A stretch of DNA of 64,000 nt from Granulicatella adiacens ATCC 49175 (GCF_025150565.1 NZ_CP102283.1:682001-746000); one strand, 5' to 3'; positions 24,976 through 34,169 are shown, counted from the stretch's first letter. Numbers and translations are program-made. The notes: generated by a model not told the origin, from the letters alone.

Positions 24976-25458
24976 ATGTCTAAAAAAACTAAAGGAACAA
25001 TTGCAATTACTTTAGCAATTGCAGCGATGGTTCTAATATTTGTTAGTTCTAGTATGTCCTACAAAGATCAATCCTTAGTATCGACGATTCAAAAGGGATT
25101 GCCCTCTCAACCATTTTCAGAATTGCTTTCAAAGATTAAGTTTGAATATGCGGGACAAACGATTAGTATTCCTTCATTAGGTTATGCTCAATTCGTTGAA
25201 TTTTTTATTCGTAAAATAACCCATTTTTTAGCTTACTTTTTCATTGGCTACCAATGGACAAGAGGATTAAGTGTTCATGTTCGAAAGAAAGGATTCCCTC
25301 AATTTCTAGCTTTCTTTATAACCGTTTTATACGCAATTACTGATGAATTCCATCAAGGAATCACACCTGGAAGAACTCCTTTGATTCAAGATGTTTTTAT
25401 TGATGCATTAGGTGCGATGTTTGGAGTCGGTTTAGGAACTTTGAAAAAAATTAAATAG
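24976..25458 (+). CDS. VanZ-family membrane protein
   Basis: This 160-aa protein has four predicted helices. The VanZ signature is visible: FFIRKITHFLAYFFIG (76-91) and AITDEFHQGITPGRTPLIQDVFIDALGAM. VanZ relatives in vancomycin clusters raise teicoplanin resistance, but most, like this lone gene, have no established role. No resistance genes are nearby. RBS is AAGGAGAGG 7 nt before the ATG. A terminator follows. Confidence 0.85.
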   Translation: MSKKTKGTIAITLAIAAMVLIFVSSSMSYKDQSLVSTIQKGLPSQPFSELLSKIKFEYAGQTISIPSLGYAQFVEFFIRKITHFLAYFFIGYQWTRGLSVHVRKKGFPQFLAFFITVLYAITDEFHQGITPGRTPLIQDVFIDALGAMFGVGLGTLKKIK

Positions 25459-25462
25459 AGAG

Positions 25463-25497
25463 AAAAACGTTGAAGATTTTCTTCAACGTTTTTTTAT
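25463..25497 (+). terminator. Intrinsic terminator of the vanZ-like gene
   Basis: A 10-bp perfect stem AACGTTGAAG/CTTCAACGTT, loop ATTTT, long T run. Confidence 0.9.
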
Positions 25498-25564
25498 TTT
25501 GAGAGGCTTTTTCATTTCATTTTTCATAGCTCATTATGACTAGTCAAAGAGTGGAGGAAGAGAT

Positions 25565-26635
25565 ATGGAAATGAATGAATTAGCCGAGGAAATCTTTAAA
25601 CAAGCCATTTCCCACCAGTTGGATGATATTCATTTATTGCCCATTGGAGAGGAGTATGTATTTTATCTAAGAGATGTTAATGGTTTAAAAGAACTAAGGA
25701 AAGTTTCAACGAAGATTGCTGAACAGTTTATTTCATATTTGAAATACCAAGCTGGGATGGATGTTGGGGAGAGAAGACGACCTCAAAGTGGGTCACTGAC
25801 TTTTGAATTCTCAGTTCATCAAATCATTGAGTTACGATTATCTATTATTACCAATTTTAAGCAAAAAGAATCAATGGTCATTCGACTGTTACATCGTTCC
25901 AAAAAAGAGAATACTTCTATCCAAGCGACAACCTACTTTCCAAAGGATTGGAGATTATTAGAACAGTTTCTTAGATATAAAAGTGGATTAATTCTATTTT
26001 CTGGTCCTGTTAGTTCTGGAAAAACAAGCACCATGTATTCTTTACTTAGAGGAAGAATGAATGAAAAGACGTTACAAGTCATTACAATGGAAGACCCAGT
26101 CGAATATCATGAACCTATGTTTCTTCAAACAGAAATTAATGAAAAAGCGGGGATTACTTACGAACTTTTAATAAAAAGCTGTTTAAGACATCATCCAGAT
26201 ATTCTTCTCATTGGGGAAATTAGAGATGAAATGACCGCAAAAATGGCTATTCGTGCTGCTTTAACAGGGCATCTAATTTTAGCGACGGTGCATGCTAAAG
26301 ATTGTAATGGTGTCATCTCTAGACTAATAGAACTTGGAGTTAGTAAGACCATGTTAGAACAAACGATTATTGCAATTTGTTCACAGCGTTTACTTCCAAG
26401 ATACTGCGCTCTGTGTCAGCAAGAATGCCAAATCTATTGTAATCACTTAGCGAACGGAGAAAAAAGAGGAACGATTTTTGAAATTGAAACTAATCGTAAC
26501 ATTTCGAACTTTTTAAACAAGAATCAGTTCGAAAGAGACGAAGAAAGGATTCATCCTTTTAATAAGGTGTTAAGAAAGGCTTATGCATTGGGATATATTA
26601 CTGAAAAAACTTACGAAACCTATCAAATTATCTAA
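25565..26635 (+). CDS. comGA: Competence pilus assembly ATPase ComGA
   Basis: This 356-aa cytoplasmic GspE/PilB-family ATPase powers the DNA-uptake pilus. Walker A GPVSSGKT is at 147-154, the Asp box TMEDPVEY near 180, Walker B DILLIGEIRD near 217 and the His box GHLILATVHAKD near 236. A Cys cluster CALCQQEC in the C-terminal part is a possible metal site. First gene of comGABCDEFG. No TACGAATA (streptococcal ComX box) or clear ComK box is visible upstream, so the competence regulator here is not obvious. Confidence 0.93.
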   Translation: MEMNELAEEIFKQAISHQLDDIHLLPIGEEYVFYLRDVNGLKELRKVSTKIAEQFISYLKYQAGMDVGERRRPQSGSLTFEFSVHQIIELRLSIITNFKQKESMVIRLLHRSKKENTSIQATTYFPKDWRLLEQFLRYKSGLILFSGPVSSGKTSTMYSLLRGRMNEKTLQVITMEDPVEYHEPMFLQTEINEKAGITYELLIKSCLRHHPDILLIGEIRDEMTAKMAIRAALTGHLILATVHAKDCNGVISRLIELGVSKTMLEQTIIAICSQRLLPRYCALCQQECQIYCNHLANGEKRGTIFEIETNRNISNFLNKNQFERDEERIHPFNKVLRKAYALGYITEKTYETYQII

Positions 26636-27653
26636 AAAATGGAATATCGACATTCAAGCTAGATTCATGCTTCAATTGTCTCATTTATTGCAAGAAGGGT
26701 TTAGTTTAGACGAATCCTTAAAATTTTTAGAGTATTTATTTGATGCACAGAAGAGCCAGATAGAACAGATGAGAAAGTTGTTGAGTGAAGGACATCGGTT
26801 TGATCAATGTTTAAGAGAGGTTGGCTTTTCAGAAACTCATACTTCTCAAATTTATTTATCGATGCAATTTGGAAGCTTCGAGACAGCTTGTGATTCTATT
26901 GGAGATTTTTTAATCCGTAAGCTAAAGCAAAAGAAAAAAATGCATCAAACAATGATTTATCCAGCCTTTCTTTTTATCTTTGTGATTGGGATGATTCTTT
27001 GTATCCGAGTATTATTACTCGATCAGTTAGGAAGTATGATTCAAGAGGAACAATTAAAGCAGAGTGGATTTCTATATTGGATATGGCTAGGGTTCCAAAA
27101 TTTACCGCAAATTTCACTCGTTATTCTTGGGGTTGGAATGATTCTCTCTTTTCTCATTTATTCTTTTTGGAAACAAAAGGATTCGTATCGTCAATTTCTA
27201 AGTCTGATTCATTTCCCGATTGTTGGAAAGAGCGTTCAACAATATGTCACTTTTTTGTATGCTAGAGAATTTTCTTATTTTTTAGGGAATGGACAATCTC
27301 TTTTAACTATGGTTGCGGAAATGAAGAAGGAAGGAACGAGTAACCTTTCAAAAATTCTTGCTGAAAAAATTGAACAGGAACTAGTCCGAGGAGAATCCTT
27401 CTCGGGTGCACTTAAGAAAATAGGGCTATTTCGAAAAGAATTTATTTGGCTTGTATTAGAAGGAGAGAAGACAAGACAGTTAGATGTTCAACTAAAGGTA
27501 TACGCAGATCAAATGCTTGAAGAATTTTCCAAAGGAGTCGAAAAGAAAATCAAATGGATACAACCGATACTCCTGATGGGAATCGGCTTCCTCATCGTTT
27601 CCATGTATCTCATCTTATTACTACCGACATTAACAATGATTGGAGGAAATTAA
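26583..27653 (+). CDS. comGB: Competence pilus membrane platform protein ComGB
   Basis: This 356-aa GspF/PilC-type inner-membrane protein has GspF domains duplicated (about 25-145 and 220-345), with helices near 120-145, 170-190 and 320-345. It overlaps comGA by 53 nt, unusually long for this pair; the start could be a little later, but there is no better Shine-Dalgarno sequence. It anchors the pilus machine for ComGA and pilins. Confidence 0.88.
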   Translation: MHWDILLKKLTKPIKLSKKWNIDIQARFMLQLSHLLQEGFSLDESLKFLEYLFDAQKSQIEQMRKLLSEGHRFDQCLREVGFSETHTSQIYLSMQFGSFETACDSIGDFLIRKLKQKKKMHQTMIYPAFLFIFVIGMILCIRVLLLDQLGSMIQEEQLKQSGFLYWIWLGFQNLPQISLVILGVGMILSFLIYSFWKQKDSYRQFLSLIHFPIVGKSVQQYVTFLYAREFSYFLGNGQSLLTMVAEMKKEGTSNLSKILAEKIEQELVRGESFSGALKKIGLFRKEFIWLVLEGEKTRQLDVQLKVYADQMLEEFSKGVEKKIKWIQPILLMGIGFLIVSMYLILLLPTLTMIGGN

Positions 27654-27654
27654 A

Positions 27655-27960
27655 ATGAAAATGAAAACAAAGAAAAAAGGCTTCACATTAATCGAATTAC
27701 TCGTGTGTCTCTTTATTATTGGCTTGATGATGCTACTGATTATTCCGAATATTGCGCAACAAAGAAAGACTGCACAAGAGAAAGCTGACGAAGCAATTGT
27801 GAATGTAGTCAAGACTCAACAACAATCGTATATGCTGCAAAATAATACAAAAGAAGTTCCGACGGTAGAAGAATTGCTTAACAAAAAGTATATTGATCAA
27901 AAACAAATGGAAGCTTATAAAAAGGTAGATCCTAAGCTTATCACGCCTGATGCTCAATAA
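27655..27960 (+). CDS. comGC: Major competence pilin ComGC
   Basis: This 101-aa type IV-like prepilin has a short basic leader ending KKKG, cleaved by the prepilin peptidase before Phe, then FTLIELLVCLFIIG with the conserved Glu5 of the mature pilin. The start at 27655 has GGAGG 9-13 nt before it; an in-frame TTG at 27640 precedes the ribosome site and was rejected. It forms the pilus shaft. The 1-nt gap from comGB indicates coupling. Confidence 0.93.
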   Translation: MKMKTKKKGFTLIELLVCLFIIGLMMLLIIPNIAQQRKTAQEKADEAIVNVVKTQQQSYMLQNNTKEVPTVEELLNKKYIDQKQMEAYKKVDPKLITPDAQ

Positions 27961-27962
27961 TT

Positions 27963-28391
27963 ATGAAGAAAAGAGCATTTACGCTTGTTGAATGCTTAAT
28001 TGCGCTTGGCATTGCTTGCTTTTTACTTATACTGACACCACCTTTGATTAGTCGTTCCTATGTAAATTGGAGGGAAGAAGTATTTCTTAGAGAGTTTGAG
28101 CAAGTAATGGATACAGCGCAGATTACAGCAATTTCAACGGGCAAAGGTTCATTTGTGACAGTTTCGGGCGGCCTAGTGGTATTAAATTGTCATGGAGCAA
28201 GAGAACTGGATAAGAAGATTCGTTTTCCAGATTCAATGAAGAGTTATTCAATTCAAACGTATAGTTTCAAACCTTATAGTGGGAATGTAAATCAGTTTTC
28301 ATCCGTGACTTTTGATGGACAGAATCGCAGATACACTTATGTTTTTCAATTAGGGGAGGCTAAGTATCATGTTGAAATTACCGACAAGTAG
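27963..28391 (+). CDS. comGD: Minor competence pseudopilin ComGD
   Basis: This 142-aa protein has a prepilin-type N-terminus KKRAFTLVECLIALGIACF (Glu at position +5), with the rest beta-rich. It lies 2 nt after comGC and overlaps comGE by 23 nt. Position and leader identify it as ComGD; its sequence beyond the leader is poorly conserved across species. Confidence 0.85.
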   Translation: MKKRAFTLVECLIALGIACFLLILTPPLISRSYVNWREEVFLREFEQVMDTAQITAISTGKGSFVTVSGGLVVLNCHGARELDKKIRFPDSMKSYSIQTYSFKPYSGNVNQFSSVTFDGQNRRYTYVFQLGEAKYHVEITDK

Positions 28392-28734
28392 AGGATATGT
28401 ATTGCTTGAAGCGTTAATAGGGCTGATGGTTTTATCGGTTATTGTCTCCTTAATTAGTTTTACGGTAGGGCAACTGTACCGCCGGCAACAACTAAAAGGA
28501 TGCTTTTTGGATGCAGCATCGACACAGCTAATGGATTTACAAGCTAGCGCTACTTATCCTACAACTATTGATAAATTGCCAAATGAAGAGTTCCAAAAGA
28601 TGAAAAAAGTTACACTAGAAAAAGTAAATTCAACCGGCTCACCAACAATAGTAACAGTATCTTGTGGAGAACATAAGGAGGTGTTCCAAATCAATGCAAT
28701 TACCGAGAAAAAGGTCCGGATTTCTTCTCATTGA
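28369..28734 (+). CDS. comGE: Minor competence pseudopilin ComGE
   Basis: This 121-aa protein has a type IV-like N-terminal helix (GYVLLEALIGLMVLSVIVSL) without the Phe-Thr usual after the glycine. It starts within the comGD end (AGGGGAGGCTAAG ribosome site) and overlaps comGF. Assigned by order. Confidence 0.8.
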   Translation: MLKLPTSRGYVLLEALIGLMVLSVIVSLISFTVGQLYRRQQLKGCFLDAASTQLMDLQASATYPTTIDKLPNEEFQKMKKVTLEKVNSTGSPTIVTVSCGEHKEVFQINAITEKKVRISSH

Positions 28735-29206
28735 ACACCTCTTAGCGCTTACCATTATCTCGATTAGTTTAGTGGCATTTATGGGACTTTGCACAGCGTT
28801 TTTAAAAATCAAAGATCGACTCAATGTTCCTGATGATATTAAATGGCATGTAGCAGCACAACAGATGAATTATAATTATGCTGGATATAGACTGAAGTCA
28901 TTTAACGGCTACAATCCTTATATTGCATATTTTGAAAACATGACATCTGAGAAAACAGAGGTGATTACATTAGTTTCTAGTTGGAGGGACGGAGGGAAGA
29001 TTTATAAAGGATCAGGAGGAAGTGGAGGACACCAACCATTTCTCTACGGCATTCGCTCCTTATCCATTCAAAGAAATGGTAACAGATTACTGATGTTACT
29101 AACTTTAAATCAAGGGAATACTTTTCGATTAAATTTTGCACCAAAGAATCGTGTTATTTACATCAAAGTGAAAGAGGTAAAGGAAAAGAAAAATGATAAA
29201 CCCTAA
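28694..29206 (+). CDS. comGF: Minor competence pseudopilin ComGF
   Basis: This 170-aa protein has prepilin-like leader KRSGFLLIEHLLALTIISIS followed by a beta-rich body with the ComGF pattern 'RNGNRLLMLLTL'. The start at 28694 follows AAGGAGGTG at 28675-28683; a further upstream in-frame ATG lies before the ribosome site. Overlaps comGE by 41 nt and comGG by 14 nt. Confidence 0.85.
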   Translation: MQLPRKRSGFLLIEHLLALTIISISLVAFMGLCTAFLKIKDRLNVPDDIKWHVAAQQMNYNYAGYRLKSFNGYNPYIAYFENMTSEKTEVITLVSSWRDGGKIYKGSGGSGGHQPFLYGIRSLSIQRNGNRLLMLLTLNQGNTFRLNFAPKNRVIYIKVKEVKEKKNDKP

Positions 29207-29543
29207 AAGAAAAGGAACATTACTTTTTCAGTTTTTAGCACTCCTTGCTATTGCTAGTTTCCTCATCATTGCTCTATTAAAAATTCATGCCCATAACACT
29301 CTTGAATATCGCCTTCTAGAAGATGGGTATCGAATGGATTTATTGCTCGAGATGGCGAGTCAAAAAGTGCGTCAAAGGCTTTCTTTTAAAGGGGATGAAA
29401 TGACTTTTCCGGATAATATTCAATTTTCTAATGGCACAGTGAGGGTAGAATGGAACGAGAAAGCACATCAATTTATATTAAAGGCATACCTTCCAAATGG
29501 CCACACGAAAGAAGATACACTAATTATTCAGTTTGTAAAATAA
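29193..29543 (+). CDS. comGG: Probable minor pseudopilin ComGG
   Basis: This 116-aa protein has a basic start (NPKRKG) and a single N-terminal helix (TLLFQFLALLAIASFLIIALL) lacking the conserved Glu of the other pilins, as is usual for ComGG. It is the last gene of the com pilus operon. Assignment by position and topology; sequence similarity among ComGG proteins is low. Confidence 0.7.
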   Translation: MINPKRKGTLLFQFLALLAIASFLIIALLKIHAHNTLEYRLLEDGYRMDLLLEMASQKVRQRLSFKGDEMTFPDNIQFSNGTVRVEWNEKAHQFILKAYLPNGHTKEDTLIIQFVK

Positions 29544-29632
29544 ACCAAACGCTAGATAGCAACTTCTTTTGTTTTTTTCATTTTCAAGATATGGTATACT
29601 TTTCAATGAGAAAATGAAAAGATGGTGAAATG

Positions 29633-30475
29633 ATGACACAAACAATCGGAGAAATTTTAAAAAGTGCAAGGCAATTAAAAGGATACACTCTTGATGACTT
29701 GCAACAAATTACAAAAATTCAAAAACGTTATTTAATTGCAATTGAAGATAATGACTTTGACTTGATGCCAGGTGCTTTTTATACACGTGCGTTCATTAAA
29801 CAGATTGCGGACACAGTTGGTTTAGACGGAGCAGCTTTATTAGAAGAACATGCATCAGAAATTCCACAAGCAACTGTTAAAACAACGACTTCTACAGCTA
29901 CTTCGGCTTCAGTAACAAGTAATCGTACACGTTTAAATAAGAATAAGAGTAAATGGTCTTCAATATCAGATACTTTAAAGAATTATTTCCCTACAATTTT
30001 ATTGGGAATGTTCATAGTAGCGATTATTTTTGCAATTGGACAAGCGGTTTTAAACACTCGTAGTCAAAGAAATAATCAGGTTACCACACAAGTAACGACT
30101 CAGCAAAGTGCTGTACAAGAAACCACGGTTGCTACTACAACAACAAAAGCTCCCGAAGTTACTAGTGTCAATTACTCATACGCGAATGGGAATGCTTTAT
30201 ACTATACTGCTCAAGTAAGTAAATTCCCTCTAGAGGTTAAAGTGTTGAACCAAGCAAGAACCGATCTTTGGGCTCAAATCTCTGCAGATGGAACAGTTGT
30301 CGCTGATGGAGTACCAAGTACTGGGCAAACAGTTTCTGGTTCTATTCCAGAAGGAACAACTACCATTCGAATGGATTTTGGTTATACACCTTTAGGAACG
30401 ATTACCGTTGGAGGAGTTGAACTAAAAATTCCAGAAGGTTCAACTGCAAATAGAATTTATATTACAGTACAATAG
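29633..30475 (+). CDS. rodZ: RodZ-like helix-turn-helix membrane protein
   Basis: This 280-aa protein has a cytoplasmic XRE/HTH_25 domain (1-70, GEILKSARQLKGYTLDDLQ), a Ser/Thr linker, one membrane helix (about 118-140), a Thr/Gln-rich spacer and an extracellular DUF4115 domain (about 185-280). RodZ links MreB to the wall machinery in rods; in coccoid relatives the protein is retained. Two adjacent ATGs (29630, 29633) are possible; GGTGA spacing favours 29633. It sits upstream of pgsA as in many bacilli. Confidence 0.88.
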   Translation: MTQTIGEILKSARQLKGYTLDDLQQITKIQKRYLIAIEDNDFDLMPGAFYTRAFIKQIADTVGLDGAALLEEHASEIPQATVKTTTSTATSASVTSNRTRLNKNKSKWSSISDTLKNYFPTILLGMFIVAIIFAIGQAVLNTRSQRNNQVTTQVTTQQSAVQETTVATTTTKAPEVTSVNYSYANGNALYYTAQVSKFPLEVKVLNQARTDLWAQISADGTVVADGVPSTGQTVSGSIPEGTTTIRMDFGYTPLGTITVGGVELKIPEGSTANRIYITVQ

Positions 30476-30485
30476 GAGAAACTCA

Positions 30486-31079
30486 GTGAATTTACCAAAT
30501 AAATTAACCGTAATGAGAATTTTCATGATCCCGGTATTTATCGTTCTCATGAGTTTGCCAAGTGAAGCGTTCGGTACGATGAATCTTTTAGGTTCACAAA
30601 TTAATGTTGTACACTTCTTGGCAATGATTATTTTCGCGGTAGCTAGTTTTACAGATTATCTTGATGGCTATTTAGCACGCAAATACAAATTAGTAACAAA
30701 CTTTGGGAAGTTTGCAGATCCTTTAGCAGATAAAATGTTAGTGATGACGGCTTTCATCATGCTTGTTTCTTTTCATTTAGCCCCAGCATGGGTGGTTAGT
30801 ATCATTGTCTGTCGTGAATTAGCAGTAACTGGTCTACGACTATTATTAGTAAGCGACGGAGAAGTTATGGCTGCAGCATGGCCAGGAAAAGTGAAAACTG
30901 CTACTCAAATGTTGGCGATTATTTTTCTGTTGACGGATGATTTGTTCTTTAAGCCAATTGGCGTTCCAATTGGACAAATCTTATTATATAGTTGTTTAGT
31001 ATTTACAATCTATTCAGGTTTGGATTATTTTGTAAAGAATCGACATGTATTTGCGGATTCATTTACTAAAACAGAATAA
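30486..31079 (+). CDS. pgsA: CDP-diacylglycerol-glycerol-3-phosphate 3-phosphatidyltransferase
   Basis: This 197-aa integral membrane enzyme makes phosphatidylglycerol phosphate. The CDP-alcohol phosphotransferase signature D-G-x2-A-R-x8-G-x3-D-x3-D is present as DYLDGYLARKYKLVTNFGKFADPLADK. It starts with GTG, RBS AGGAGAAAC. The stop is directly followed by a terminator, so cinA has its own entry point or depends on read-through. Confidence 0.93.
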   Translation: MNLPNKLTVMRIFMIPVFIVLMSLPSEAFGTMNLLGSQINVVHFLAMIIFAVASFTDYLDGYLARKYKLVTNFGKFADPLADKMLVMTAFIMLVSFHLAPAWVVSIIVCRELAVTGLRLLLVSDGEVMAAAWPGKVKTATQMLAIIFLLTDDLFFKPIGVPIGQILLYSCLVFTIYSGLDYFVKNRHVFADSFTKTE

Positions 31080-31085
31080 CAAATG

Positions 31086-31122
31086 AAGCCTGAAACATTA
31101 TTGTTTTGGGCTTTATATTTTT
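31086..31122 (+). terminator. Intrinsic terminator between pgsA and cinA
   Basis: Eleven-base stem AAGCCTGAAAC/GTTTTGGGCTT (two G-U pairs), 6-nt loop, then TATATTTTT. It overlaps the first codons of an extended reading of cinA and shows that extension to be unlikely. Confidence 0.7.
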
Positions 31123-31151
31123 ACGAAAAAGAGTGTAAGGAAGGCGAAAAA

Positions 31152-32405
31152 ATGAATGCGGAAATTATAGCAGTCGGAACTGAACTACTTATGGGTCAAA
31201 TTGTAAATACGAATAGCGCGTATTTAGCTCAAGAATTGGCGAAAAATTCGATTCCAACTTACTATCAACAAGTAGTTGGCGATAATGAAGAAAGAATGGT
31301 TGAAGCGATTGAATTGGCTGCTTCAAGAAGTGATTTGATTATTCTCTCTGGCGGACTTGGGCCAACAACAGATGATATTACCAAGCAAGTATTGGCGCGC
31401 TTTTTAGAAGTGCCCCTAGTTGAAGATAAAAAAGCTCTTCAAAAAGTGATTGAGTTTCATGTGCGTTCTCATAGGGATATGAGTGAAAATAATCGTAGAC
31501 AGGCATTAGCCTTTGAAGGTGGAACGGTTTTTAAAAATCATAACGGACTTGCAGTAGGGTGCGGTTTTGAAAAAGATGGCCGACAATTCATTGTTTTACC
31601 TGGACCACCAAATGAATTGAAAATGATGATGCAAAAAGAAGTGTTGCCTTTCTTACGTAAGAAAGTGGGCAAAGTGGATTTATTTGAATCACGTTACTTA
31701 CGCTTCTTTGGAATTGGAGAATCACGCTTAGTAACCATTTTAGAAAATCTAATTGAAGAACAAACAAATCCGACGATTGCACCATATGCTGGTAAATTTG
31801 AAGTAATGCTTCGTTTAACGGCCAATGGTGAAACAGAAGAAGAGTGCAGAGATCTTCTTGATGGAATGGAACTACTTATCCAATCGCAAGTAGGAGAATT
31901 TTTCTATGGATACGGGGACCACAATACATTACAAGAAGTCACTGTTGATTTACTAAAAGAATCAGGTCTTACGATTGCTTGCGCTGAAAGTTTAACGGGT
32001 GGATTGTTTGCAGCAAGTGTCGTTGCCTTTGAAGGAAGCTCATCCTACTTCCAAGGAGGAACAGTCGCTTATCAAAGAGAAGCGAAAGAAACGCAACTAG
32101 GAATCGATAGTACCTTGCTGGATCAATACGGAATGGTTAGTGCAGAATGTGCCAAGGCCATGGCGGAACAAGCAAGACTCCATTATCAAAGTGATTTAGG
32201 CATTTCATTTACGGGAGTTGCAGGGCCAAGTGAAATGGAAGGAAAAGAAGTCGGAACGATTTTCGTCGCATTAGCTTCCAGGACAGACGTAGAAGTTCTT
32301 GAATTACACCTTGCACGTAATCGTAACGATAATCGTGAATTCGCAGTACAACATGGATGGAATTTACTCAGAAAATATTTTTTAAAACAAGTTCGAACAA
32401 AATAA
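31152..32405 (+). CDS. cinA: Competence/damage-inducible protein CinA (nicotinamide-nucleotide amidase type)
   Basis: This 417-aa cytoplasmic protein has an N-terminal MoCF/COG1058 domain (AEIIAVGTELLMGQIVNTNS; LSGGLGPTTDDITK) to about residue 170 and a C-terminal CinA amidase domain (about 255-415, IACAESLTGGLFA and GPSEMEGKEVGTIFVAL). In other bacteria the protein has ADP-ribose pyrophosphatase or NMN deamidase activity, and in pneumococcus it brings RecA to the membrane during transformation. The start at 31152 has AAGGAAGG upstream. It lies before recA, with an SOS box between them. Confidence 0.93.
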   Translation: MNAEIIAVGTELLMGQIVNTNSAYLAQELAKNSIPTYYQQVVGDNEERMVEAIELAASRSDLIILSGGLGPTTDDITKQVLARFLEVPLVEDKKALQKVIEFHVRSHRDMSENNRRQALAFEGGTVFKNHNGLAVGCGFEKDGRQFIVLPGPPNELKMMMQKEVLPFLRKKVGKVDLFESRYLRFFGIGESRLVTILENLIEEQTNPTIAPYAGKFEVMLRLTANGETEEECRDLLDGMELLIQSQVGEFFYGYGDHNTLQEVTVDLLKESGLTIACAESLTGGLFAASVVAFEGSSSYFQGGTVAYQREAKETQLGIDSTLLDQYGMVSAECAKAMAEQARLHYQSDLGISFTGVAGPSEMEGKEVGTIFVALASRTDVEVLELHLARNRNDNREFAVQHGWNLLRKYFLKQVRTK

Positions 32406-32418
32406 GAACAAATGTTCG
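32405..32418 (+). promoter_or_regulatory. LexA (SOS/DinR) box upstream of recA
   Basis: AGAACAAATGTTCG carries the palindrome GAAC-N4-GTTC, fitting the Gram-positive SOS consensus CGAACRNRYGTTYG except for the first base. It lies 73 nt before recA and just after the cinA stop. A matching box is upstream of lexA (61772). Confidence 0.8.
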
Positions 32419-32490
32419 CATATTGCTTGCGCATAGAATAGAACATAGTGTACAATATGTTTGACTTAAAATTCGTGGAGGAATTAAAAC

Positions 32491-33537
32491 ATGGCAGAAA
32501 ATGAAAATCGTCAAAGAGCATTGGAAGATGCGTTAAAGAAAATTGAAAAGAGCTACGGTAAAGGTGCCGTAATGAAATTAGGAGAAAAAGTAGATACACA
32601 AATCCAAACAGTATCTTCAGGGTCTCTTGCATTAGATATCGCATTAGGCGTAGGTGGGTTCCCACGTGGACGTATCATCGAAGTATACGGACCAGAATCA
32701 TCAGGTAAAACAACTGTTGCACTTCATGCGGTTGCAGAAGTTCAAAAACGTGGTGGAGTAGCAGCGTTTATCGATGCTGAGCATGCTCTAGATCCAGAAT
32801 ACGCAAAAGCTTTAGGCGTAAACATTGATGAATTACTATTATCTCAACCAGATACAGGGGAACAAGGATTAGGAATTGCAGATGCGTTAGTATCATCAGG
32901 AGCCGTTGACATTGTGATCGTTGACTCAGTTGCTGCGTTAGTTCCACGTGCCGAAATCGATGGCGACATGGGACAATCACACGTAGGTCTGCAAGCTCGT
33001 TTAATGTCTCAAGCACTACGTAAGTTATCAGGTTCTATTAACAAAACAAAAACAATCGCAATCTTTATCAACCAAATCCGTGAAAAAGTAGGCGTTATGT
33101 TCGGAAATCCTGAGACAACACCTGGTGGACGTGCGTTAAAATTCTACGCGACAGTTCGTTTAGAAGTACGTCGTGCTGATCAAATCAAACAAGGTACTGA
33201 AATCTTAGGGAACCAAACTAAAATCAAAGTTGTTAAAAACAAAGTGGCTCCACCATTTAAAACAGCTGTTGTGGATATCATGTACGGAGAAGGGATTTCT
33301 CAACTTGGGGAATTACTCGATATGGCTGCAGACCTTGACTTCGTGAAGAAGAGTGGTGCATGGTACGCTTATAACGACGAGAAGATTGGTCAAGGTCGTG
33401 AGAATGCAAAAGCATACTTGGCAGACCATCCAGAAGTCGTTGCCGACTTGAACCAAAAAGTTCGTGCTCACTATGGCATTGGAGTAGCAGCTCCTGTTGA
33501 AGTGGGAGAAGAAGGACAAACAAGTTTATTAGACTAA
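32491..33537 (+). CDS. recA: Recombinase RecA
   Basis: This 348-aa strand-exchange ATPase and LexA co-protease has Walker A GPESSGKT at 67-74, the L2 loop region and [20 protein letters not shown] signature. RBS is GTGGAGG 8 nt upstream of ATG. It acts in repair and natural transformation with the com genes. Its terminator has been split by the IS (see mobile element). Confidence 0.97.
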   Translation: MAENENRQRALEDALKKIEKSYGKGAVMKLGEKVDTQIQTVSSGSLALDIALGVGGFPRGRIIEVYGPESSGKTTVALHAVAEVQKRGGVAAFIDAEHALDPEYAKALGVNIDELLLSQPDTGEQGLGIADALVSSGAVDIVIVDSVAALVPRAEIDGDMGQSHVGLQARLMSQALRKLSGSINKTKTIAIFINQIREKVGVMFGNPETTPGGRALKFYATVRLEVRRADQIKQGTEILGNQTKIKVVKNKVAPPFKTAVVDIMYGEGISQLGELLDMAADLDFVKKSGAWYAYNDEKIGQGRENAKAYLADHPEVVADLNQKVRAHYGIGVAAPVEVGEEGQTSLLD

Positions 33538-33573
33538 TCAAATCAATAGAAAGAATCGGGCTAAAGTGATATG

Positions 33574-33608
33574 TACCCCCTTTACTGGACAAACCAGTAA
33601 AGGGGGTA
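33574..33608 (+). promoter_or_regulatory. Hairpin at the left IS end covering the orfA ribosome site
   Basis: A perfect 15-bp inverted repeat (TACCCCCTTTACTGG with its complement), loop ACAAA. The right arm contains AGGGGG (33601-33606), the orfA ribosome site, six nt before which no other site exists. Transcripts entering from outside would form it; such hairpins in other ISs limit transposase translation from read-through RNA. Confidence 0.6.
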
Positions 33609-33614
33609 TTTATT

Positions 33615-34169
33615 ATGCGTTACTCATTTGAATTCAAAATGAAATGTGTAGAATTATATCGACAAGGAATATGGGCCGAAACGCCTGAAAAAGTTATGAA
33701 AAGGAGTTTCCAAAGAAAAATACTGGATTGGGATAAAATTGAAAAAATTCACGGACCTAAAGGATTAGAGCGCGTTAAAAGGCAAAGAAAATGGACAGCA
33801 GAAGAAAAATTGACATTTATTCTACAGGTTTTAAACGGGAAGACTCTTTCAGAGGTTTCTTTTCCAGCAGGAATTAGTCGCGGATTATTAAGTTCTTGGG
33901 TTCACAAGTACCTAACTTATGGATATAATGGTCTAAAGAATGAGAAACGTAGACAAGCATTATCTAAGGAGCTTATTATGAATAAAAAGGCTGTGACTGG
34001 TAACCTTTCAGAATCCGAACGAGAAGAATTAGTTCGATTACGTGAGCGAAATGCATATTTAGAAGCTGAAATTGCTGTTATAAAAAAACTGAGAGCCTTG
34101 AGAAAAGAACAGGAAGCTGCGCTTCTCAAGGCGCGAAAGCAGCGATCATCAAGGAACTTCGAGAAGTAG
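33615..34169 (+). CDS. IS3-family transposase OrfA
   Basis: This 184-aa protein binds the terminal repeats. Two helix-turn-helix segments are visible (about 10-60 and 75-105, LSEVSFPAGISRGLLSSWVHKY), followed by a leucine-zipper-like coiled coil (LVRLRERNAYLEAEIAVIKKL, in part 138-158). Frame is 0 relative to orfB in -1, so the active transposase is expected as an OrfAB fusion by programmed -1 frameshifting. A run of seven A (34082-34088) is a candidate slippery site; the -1 frame is open from there to the OrfB stop. Confidence 0.9.
   Translation: MRYSFEFKMKCVELYRQGIWAETPEKVMKRSFQRKILDWDKIEKIHGPKGLERVKRQRKWTAEEKLTFILQVLNGKTLSEVSFPAGISRGLLSSWVHKYLTYGYNGLKNEKRRQALSKELIMNKKAVTGNLSESEREELVRLRERNAYLEAEIAVIKKLRALRKEQEAALLKARKQRSSRNFEK

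Noticed and set aside
25497-25564. Competence regulatory box upstream of comGA
   Set aside because: Neither a TACGAATA ComX box nor a clear AAAA-N5-TTTT ComK pair is present.
31083-31151. N-terminal extension of cinA
   Set aside because: It reads through an intrinsic terminator; the CinA family start is at 31152 with a ribosome site.
34082-34088. Seven-A run as the certain frameshift site of the IS transposase
   Set aside because: Possible, but the peptide made after slipping there does not resemble the usual OrfAB junction; the true site may lie nearer 34130, so it was left as a candidate only.
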